In this document: positions 32,101-36,934 of the stretch, one piece after another
How positions within the stretch are numbered: the first letter of the stretch is position 1
Layout of the letters: each line of letters begins with the position of its first letter
From: an uncultured Clostridia bacterium
GTDB taxonomy: Bacteria; Bacillota; Clostridia; Lachnospirales; CAMVHY01
Direction: 5' to 3'
Length of the DNA: 36,934 bases
Assembly: GCA_947073045.1 (NCBI GenBank)
Contig: CAMTJU010000014.1
Coordinates: 1 to 36,934 of the forward strand
The notes under the pieces: model-generated
What the model saw: only the letters and a program-made list of their open reading frames with translations
Told to the model about the DNA's origin: nothing
Databases searched by the model: none
Position numbers and translations under genes: made by a program

Positions 32101-33385
32101 TGAATAGCACCCTATTTGTTAGGTAGTATAGTATACTAAAAAACAAATGGGGTGTTAAATTATGTCAAAAATAAAACGAAACAAGAAATAGACGGCAGAA
32201 TATAAAGAAATGGTGATAAAACAGTTATTGGAAGAAAACATGTCATAGCATGAAGTAGAACAAAAGTATGGTGTAGCACATGGAAGTATCCAAAAGTGGG
32301 AGAAGATATATCTGACACAAAGAATAGAAGGTTTGGCAATAGAACGGTGTAGGCGTGGTAGCACAGGTTATCCACGAGAATTTCCAAAAGAAGTAGATAA
32401 GGACATTTTAGCACAAGTGCAGGGATTAAGAGTAGAAAATGACTAGCTAAAAAACTTACAAACCTTGGTTTTGGAAGACGAGCGAGGCCAGTGCAAAAAA
32501 CTTAGGTAGTTCAAAAACTAAGGCAAAAACATGCACTGAAAATAAAATACTTTTTCAATCGTTCAACTAGCTTGTGCAATCTTTTACTATCACTTAAAAC
32601 AGATGAACAAGCCAGACAAGTATGAGATTAGTCAAGGCACAAATCACAACAATTTATCACAAAAACAAAGGATGGTATGGCTACGGTTCATATCTGAGCT
32701 GTACAATCGAAATATTAATCATAAAACTGTTCAAAGACTCATGAATTAATTAGGTCTTGTGTTTTGTGTCAGAATGAAAAAATACCGTTCTTACAAAAGT
32801 GAGGTAAAGAAAATTACTCTAAATCTTATGAATCAAGATTTCAAAACAGAAAAGCCAAACTAAAAGTGGGTCACCGATGTAATAGAGTTAAGCTGTTTGA
32901 AAAAAAGCTTTATCTGTCGCTAATTCTTGATCTGCATAGCAGCAATTTAGCTATACTATTTCAGTGCATCCTGTATTGAACATGGTAATAACATGCTAAA
33001 TAAAGCATTTGCAACAGTTCCAGATGATATTAATCTTATTCTTCATTCCGACCAAGGCTGATAATACCAGCATAAACAATACCGGCGTATGCTCCGTAAA
33101 AAAGGTATTAGACAGAACATGAGCCGCAAAGGCAACTGCTTGGACAATGCAGTGATAGAAAACTTTTTTAGTTTGCTGAAAAGTAAGCTATTCTACTTTC
33201 AAAAGTTTGAATCCATGGAACATTTTAAGCAAAAATTAATAATGGAATATTTTGAATACTATAATAATCTTTGTGTTAAGGCAAAACTTAAGGGCTTGTC
33301 TCCTGCTATTCACAGTTTGCAAGCTCTTTCAGTTGCTTAATAGATTTTTTTTATATAACTTTGTCTAACTTTCTAGGTCAGTTCA
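32101..33385 (+). mobile_element. Degenerate IS3-family insertion sequence
   Basis: A 1.28-kb element. Its ends are imperfect inverted repeats, TGAATAGCACCCTATTTGTTAG at the left and, complemented, TGAACTGACCTAGAAAGTTAG at the right. A hairpin-forming segment (CACCCTATTTGTT with AACAAATGGGGTG, and TAGTATA with TATACTA in its loop) precedes the transposase start. The transposase is destroyed by many stops and frameshifts. No clear target duplication is visible; the exact ends may be off by a few bases. Confidence 0.8.
32162..33340 (+). pseudogene. IS3-family transposase remnant (orfA plus orfB)
   Basis: OrfA begins at the ATG 32162 and is recognisable as a helix-turn-helix protein (YGVAHGSIQKWEKIYLT, EGLAIERCRRGSTG) but carries in-frame TAG codons at 32189, 32246 and 32444. 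OrfB, which would be made by frameshifting, is readable only by switching frame several times: QKLRQKHALK, then FYYHLKQMNKPDKYE, then HKTVQRLMN-stop-LGLV, KPN-stop-KWVTDV, LYLSLILDLHSSN, and HSDQG-stop-stop-YQHKQYRRM. The last part from 33089 to 33340 is open and keeps SRKGNCLDNAVIENFFSLLKSK and the usual C-terminus. The D and E catalytic positions are partly present, but no functional enzyme can be made. Confidence 0.88.
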
Positions 33386-33419
33386 ATATGCTTGAGATTT
33401 TTTATTAGAAAGTTTTTTG

Positions 33420-33443
33420 GTTACTTTCTTGTAAGAAAGTAAC
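33420..33443. repeat. 11-bp hairpin between the IS and gerAC
   Basis: GTTACTTTCTT (33420-33430) pairs perfectly with AAGAAAGTAAC (33433-33443) with a 2-base gap. It lies just past the gerAC stop on the minus strand. No T-run follows on that strand, so termination is uncertain. Confidence 0.5.
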
Positions 33444-33477
33444 AAGTATTAAAAAATCAAGACTGCATTTATGCTTA

Positions 33478-33966
33478 TTATTTATTGTCAAAAAAAAGAC
33501 TGTTCAATAAATCAGGTGTTAATTGTGATTCAATTGTTTTTTTGACATTGCCTACAAAAATCAATTTTGTTTTGTGATTTAGCTGTGTATTGTCTCTGAT
33601 TTGCTTCTCTATTTTCAAAATTGAACTTTTGTTATTTTTTAATTTGTTACTCAAAAAAATAATTTGAGTATGTCCAAGGTACATATTTTTTTTGAGCTTA
33701 TTATCTATTTTTTCCAATGCATTATTTACGGAATCTGAGTAGGCACAATTTATATATTTCTTATTTACATCATAAGAATTTTTTTGTAAATATTCCATAT
33801 TGGCTGATAATGTTGTAACTTCAAATTTATTTTTATCTTTTTCTTCAATACCAATAGTAATTATAAAATCGCGTTCTTCTAATTCGACAATGTTATTGTT
33901 TTTGCATATACTAATAATCAAAATAAAGGTTGCACAAAAAATTAAAAAACGTTTAATTTTTATCAC
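33478..33966 (-). CDS. Truncated Ger(x)C family germination protein, N-terminal domain only
   Basis: A 162-residue protein matching the N-terminal domain of GerAC-type lipoproteins: IVELEERDFIITIGIEEKDKNKFEVTTLSANM and MYLGHTQIIFLSNKL. Full-length relatives are about 360-400 residues, and the C-terminal Ger(x)C domain is absent; I find no further coding sequence past the stop. The N-terminal hydrophobic segment ends SICKNNN, a poor lipobox with Ile before the Cys, so lipidation is doubtful. The start is unclear: the GTG at 33966 overlaps the AGGTGA site, while an ATT at 33957 would be well spaced after it. It is third in gerAA-gerAB-gerAC. It may be a reduced but working subunit or a decaying one. 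Confidence 0.75.
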   Translation of the reverse strand: MIKIKRFLIFCATFILIISICKNNNIVELEERDFIITIGIEEKDKNKFEVTTLSANMEYLQKNSYDVNKKYINCAYSDSVNNALEKIDNKLKKNMYLGHTQIIFLSNKLKNNKSSILKIEKQIRDNTQLNHKTKLIFVGNVKKTIESQLTPDLLNSLFFDNK

Positions 33967-34969
33967 CTGCTTTTTTGTTCGTTATTAAAATAATCAAAGG
34001 AAATACGAAATAAAAAAATGTGCCCAAAATGTAAATTATATTGCAAAAAATATTTTGACTAATAAAACAAATAAAATAAATTATTGCACAACAGCTTGAT
34101 ATCTTATATTTTTTGTTAATACATGCAAAAAGTTCGCTAGAAAAAAATATACCGCTACTTATTAACACAAAAAATGTAATGATAACAAAACTAATTATAA
34201 AAAAGTCTTGGTTTTGTACAAATCCACCTGGTATGTCCGTAATAGTCATTAATTTTATAATAGGAAAAAATGTTTCATATTGTATTTTCATTTTAATAAT
34301 ACACATCAAAAAAAATATTGCAAGCCACGAAAAAATTATTGCTTCAAATATTTTTTTAGGTGAACTTTTTTTTATAAACGGTTCACATAAAAATAAATAA
34401 TCTAGCTGCGAAAAAATGAATATGCCCTCAAACGTTCTTGCTAAATTTATGTTTGCATTATCGTAAGGAATATTTTTTATGTCAAATACGGTTATGAAAA
34501 AAACTATTGCAAGCGGCAAAATTATTAGCCATATTAAAATTTCGCTTAATCTTGCACGTGTCTCATATCCTTTTGAAACAAGATATCCTGCTGTGATTAT
34601 TAAAACTAAATTCACAATGTAAGAAGGAGTCTTTGGCAATACATAAATTTTTATTATCTGAGAAAATAATTTTAATTGGAGCGCAGTTGTAATAAAAATT
34701 TTAATCATTAGCATTATAGAAAAAATTTTTGCCGCCATAGTCCCAAATATTCTTTGCGTGTACGAAAAAAAATTATCGCCATCATAATTTTGTGTTACTC
34801 TCGTTATTAAATAAACAGCTGCCAATATAAAAAAAAGTAGCAAAATCATATTTAGCATCGAAAATCCAAAAAATATCTTCGGCAAAATTATTATTCCAAT
34901 TCCAAGCATGTTGCACATAATTAATATTTGTAGTTGGCGCACAGAAATTTTATTGTTGCTTGAGAACAT
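33953..34969 (-). CDS. Spore germination permease GerAB family
   Basis: A 338-residue, ten-helix membrane protein of the endospore germination permease family (APC superfamily), part of the inner-membrane receptor that senses germinants. ISVRQLQILIMCNMLGIGIIILPKIFF at the start, TRARLSEILIWLIILPLAIVFFI and QDFFIISFVIITFFVLISSGIFF fit the family. AAGGTG 9 bases before the ATG at 34969 sets the start, overlapping gerAA by 20 bases. The ligand specificity cannot be told. Confidence 0.9.
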   Translation of the reverse strand: MFSSNNKISVRQLQILIMCNMLGIGIIILPKIFFGFSMLNMILLLFFILAAVYLITRVTQNYDGDNFFSYTQRIFGTMAAKIFSIMLMIKIFITTALQLKLFSQIIKIYVLPKTPSYIVNLVLIITAGYLVSKGYETRARLSEILIWLIILPLAIVFFITVFDIKNIPYDNANINLARTFEGIFIFSQLDYLFLCEPFIKKSSPKKIFEAIIFSWLAIFFLMCIIKMKIQYETFFPIIKLMTITDIPGGFVQNQDFFIISFVIITFFVLISSGIFFSSELFACINKKYKISSCCAIIYFICFISQNIFCNIIYILGTFFYFVFPLIILITNKKAGDKN

Positions 34970-36455
34970 CGCTTTTTTCACCTTGCCTTTTTGATTGTGA
35001 TTTTTGTGCAAAAATTGGGCGCTTTTTCATTTTAAATATCGGCAGTCTGAAAAATGTATCCTCTAAGTCATTAAAATTATTTACTTCACCCGAAACTATT
35101 GGATATAAATACGGAATACCGAAACTTTTTAGCGATGACAGATGTATGAGAATAATTAATATTGCCAGCCAGAATCCATATAATCCAAGCATTGCTGAAA
35201 AAATTATAATCATGTATTTTAATAATCGTAGTGCCGATACAAAATTTGTGTTAGGGATTGAAAAACTTGAGATTGCCGTCAGCGATACTATTATTATTAC
35301 GATTGGGCTAACGAGTCCTGCATCAACTGCTGCTTGGCCAACAATTATTCCGCCAACAATTCCGATTGTATTTCCAATTGGATTTGGAAGTCTTACGCCT
35401 GCTTCCCTAAGCAACTCAAATGCCAATTCCATCATTATTATTTCAACGACACTGCCAAATGGAACATGGCTTCTTTCGTCTGCAAGTTTTAAAACTAATT
35501 TTAATGGAATCATTGATGGATGATACAACGTTAATGCCAAAAATAATCCGGGCAATGTTATTGATATAATTGCGCAGACATATCTCATCAATCTCAAACA
35601 ACTCATTATCTGCCAGCGTTCGTAATAATCCTCGGAAGATTGAAAAAATGTTGCGAGTGTCGCAGGTACGATTAATACAAATGGTGAATTATCTACTATA
35701 ATTACTATTCGGCCTTCTAAAATTGCAGATGATGCTTTATCTGGACGCTCTGTTAATTGCGATTGTGGGAAAATCGATTTGAATGACTTATCTATAAATT
35801 GTTGGATGTATCCGACGTCGAGTATCGCATCAATATTTATTTCGTTGATGCGTTTTTCAATTTGTTCTAAAATTTGCGGCCGGACTATATCTTCTATATA
35901 CATAAGAGCAATATCGCTTTGGCTGCGCACTCCTATTTTTAATTGCTTGACCTTTAAATTTACATCACGAATCCTTCGGCGAATTAATGCTGTATTATGA
36001 CGCATGCCTTCAGTAAATGAATCCTTTGGACCGTATACAACTGATTCAATTTGTGAAGATTGAATGCCGCGATTAGGAAATTGTTTTGTGGAAACAATAA
36101 GGGCGTTTGGAAACCCGTCTATAATTAAAACGGTATTGCCCGACATAATTTCTGATGTTATTTCGTCAAATTTATCTGTTTGCTTGACCTCAGCTGTTGT
36201 CATCCCATAATTTTTAAATTCATCAAATAAATATTTTGGAATATCTTTTTTATTGTCTAAATTAATTCTGTGCATGAGCCGATTTATGATTTGTGTTTCA
36301 ATTAGCTCTCTGTCAGTCAGCATATCGATATAGATTATATAAAAGAAAATATTTTGCGTCTTGGCAAATGGTATTTTTCTTGAAACCAAATCTCCGCAAT
36401 CCTTAAATGTTTCTTCAAGCCTAAAAATATTTTCGTCTAAATTTTTACTAAGCAT
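34950..36455 (-). CDS. Spore germination protein GerAA family
   Basis: A 501-residue GerA-type germinant-receptor subunit A. The soluble N-terminal half has SGNTVLIIDGFPNALIVSTKQFPNRG and SVVYGPKDSFTEGMRHNTALIRRRIRD, then RPDKASSAILEGRIVIIVDNSPFVLIVPA. The C-terminal half has four or five membrane segments with HVPFGSVVEIIMMELAFELLREAGVRLPNPIGNTIGIVGGIIVGQAAVDAGLVSPIVIIIV, the most conserved part. The start is taken at 36455, where AAGGGG lies at normal spacing; an ATG two codons upstream (36461) is too close to it. It heads the gerAA-gerAB-gerAC operon, divergent from secG. Confidence 0.94.
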   Translation of the reverse strand: MLSKNLDENIFRLEETFKDCGDLVSRKIPFAKTQNIFFYIIYIDMLTDRELIETQIINRLMHRINLDNKKDIPKYLFDEFKNYGMTTAEVKQTDKFDEITSEIMSGNTVLIIDGFPNALIVSTKQFPNRGIQSSQIESVVYGPKDSFTEGMRHNTALIRRRIRDVNLKVKQLKIGVRSQSDIALMYIEDIVRPQILEQIEKRINEINIDAILDVGYIQQFIDKSFKSIFPQSQLTERPDKASSAILEGRIVIIVDNSPFVLIVPATLATFFQSSEDYYERWQIMSCLRLMRYVCAIISITLPGLFLALTLYHPSMIPLKLVLKLADERSHVPFGSVVEIIMMELAFELLREAGVRLPNPIGNTIGIVGGIIVGQAAVDAGLVSPIVIIIVSLTAISSFSIPNTNFVSALRLLKYMIIIFSAMLGLYGFWLAILIILIHLSSLKSFGIPYLYPIVSGEVNNFNDLEDTFFRLPIFKMKKRPIFAQKSQSKRQGEKSDVLKQQ

Positions 36456-36512
36456 ATTCATTGCCCCTTTTTGATTATTATTGCCATGTTTTATAAATTT
36501 ATCAGTAATTGA

Positions 36513-36541
36513 TTGAATATTTTTTTTATGTATGGTAAAAT
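36513..36541 (+). promoter_or_regulatory. Promoter of secG
   Basis: TTGAAT (36513-36518), 17-bp spacer, TAAAAT (36536-36541) preceded by TGg, an extended -10. Confidence 0.55.
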
Positions 36542-36573
36542 TTTTTTATGTGTGTGTGAGAAGGAGGTGCGCA

Positions 36574-36816
36574 ATGAGTCCACTTTTTATTTTTTTAGGC
36601 TGTGTTTATCTTGCTTTGTGCTTTGGCATTATTACAATTATCATTATGCAAAAAAAACGTAGTGCTGGATTAGGAAATTTATCTGGTATGGGAATGACTC
36701 AATCTTATTGGGATAAAAATAAGGGAAATTCTTTAGATGGTAAGCTCGAAAAGTTTACGAAGATTGGGGCGGCAGTTTATATTATTTTTACTGTCGCTAT
36801 GTGCTTTATAAAATAA
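36574..36816 (+). CDS. secG: Protein translocase subunit SecG
   Basis: An 80-residue protein with two membrane helices (about residues 2-23 and 60-78), the small subunit of the SecYEG channel. LCFGIITIIIMQKKRSAGLGNLSGMG is the typical loop start (QxxRxAGLGxxSG), and YWDKNKGNSLDGKLEKFTKIGAAVYIIF is the conserved entry to helix 2. AGGAGGTG before the ATG at 36574 fixes the start; in-frame codons upstream lie within the promoter. Confidence 0.95.
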   Translation: MSPLFIFLGCVYLALCFGIITIIIMQKKRSAGLGNLSGMGMTQSYWDKNKGNSLDGKLEKFTKIGAAVYIIFTVAMCFIK

Positions 36817-36919
36817 ATTTTTATGATTAATCTAATCTTTTTTCAAAAAAGCTCAGTTTTTTATTTTGTTATAACTTTTTTGTTTTCATTCAATAAGTTT
36901 GGGGGAAAATTTTTTTCAG

Positions 36920-36934
36920 TTAGCACTTGACAAA
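36920..36934 (+). promoter_or_regulatory. CIRCE-like half site and -35 box at the window edge
   Basis: TTAGCACTT (36920-36928) matches eight of nine bases of the CIRCE half site TTAGCACTC, the HrcA operator of heat-shock operons, and a perfect TTGACA (36927-36932) overlaps it. The right half would lie at 36938-36946, outside the window. Confidence 0.4.

Larger units (their letters stand above)
32081..33406 (+). terminator. rpmE terminator split by an insertion sequence
   Basis: AATAAAAAATCTCAAGCA (32081-32098) and TGCTTGAGATTTTTTATT (33389-33406) are perfect 18-bp inverse complements. Joined, they form an intrinsic terminator stem ending in a T-run for the plus strand. The IS3-type element at 32101-33385 lies in its loop. 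Confidence 0.75.

Noticed and set aside
32162-32446. Three in-frame TAG codons in orfA read as possible recoding (readthrough or a special amino acid)
   Set aside because: The downstream orfB has TAA and TGA stops plus frameshifts as well, so general decay explains it better.
33089-33340. Intact-looking 83-codon open frame
   Set aside because: It is the surviving C-terminal part of the broken IS3 transposase, in frame with HSDQG and two stop codons just upstream, and not a separate gene.
36476-36504. Possible forespore promoter for gerAA (TGATAA-16-AATAATA on the minus strand)
   Set aside because: The fit is weak and the transcript would start within or next to the ribosome site, so I do not list it.
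36837-36868. CTTTTTTCAAAAAAG after secG as a terminator
   Set aside because: The stem is only A-T pairs with one closing C-G, and the following T-run is interrupted; too weak to call.

Overview
The window is about 37 kb of AT-rich chromosome (roughly 30% G+C by eye) from an endospore-forming, low-G+C Gram-positive bacterium, most likely a Clostridia member. Sporulation and germination genes show this: spoIVB, an alpha/beta small acid-soluble spore protein, ytfJ (gerW), ytvI and a gerAA-gerAB-gerAC set. A secreted S-layer-homology protein, strong Shine-Dalgarno sites and tight, overlapping operons fit the same picture. No tRNA, rRNA or CRISPR array was seen.

Layout. 1-1862 (-) is the 5' part of a secreted protein with a DUF6273-like region, a Thr/Pro linker and an SLH domain; it runs off the left edge. 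2189-3247 (-) is ytvI. 3322-6799 (+) holds glgA, an orphan ABC-3 metal permease, an orphan EcfT-like protein and ispF. 6963-9157 (+) is pta-ackA, ended by two tandem terminators. 9326-12224 (+) holds hprK, a ROK glucokinase and murB. 12242-18601 (-) is a complete galactose (Leloir) cluster: GPH symporter, galK, galE, galT, then a terminator, then galM. It is visibly less AT-rich than its surroundings and has two palindromic operator-like sites around its promoter but no local regulator. 18857-26130 (-) is a core block: Asp23/Gls24 protein, nusB, xseA, xseB, ispA, YuiD-like protein, dxs, nadK, then spoIVB behind its own forespore-type promoter.

26365-27213 (+) encodes a protein that reads as an OTU-family cysteine protease (a deubiquitinase-like fold) with a charged C-terminal tail. 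This is the most surprising gene of the window. 27297-30558 (-) holds the spore protein gene, then ytfJ, a DUF2953 protein, an RluD-type pseudouridine synthase and a DUF368 (polyprenyl-phosphate translocase) protein. 30985-32017 (+) holds two unrecognised small, coiled-coil-like proteins leading into rpmE (L31), behind tandem promoters that flank a 13-bp inverted repeat. 32101-33385 is a badly decayed IS3-family element that sits inside the loop of what was evidently the rpmE transcription terminator. 33478-36455 (-) is gerAA-gerAB-gerAC, with gerAC reduced to its N-terminal domain. 36574-36816 (+) is secG, and the last bases carry a CIRCE-like half site with a -35 box, suggesting a heat-shock operon just beyond the window.

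Together the genes describe galactose uptake and entry into glycolysis, acetate fermentation with ATP gain (pta-ackA), carbon catabolite control (hprK), glycogen synthesis (glgA), the MEP isoprenoid route (dxs, ispF, ispA) feeding lipid-carrier and wall synthesis (murB, DUF368), and spore formation and germination.
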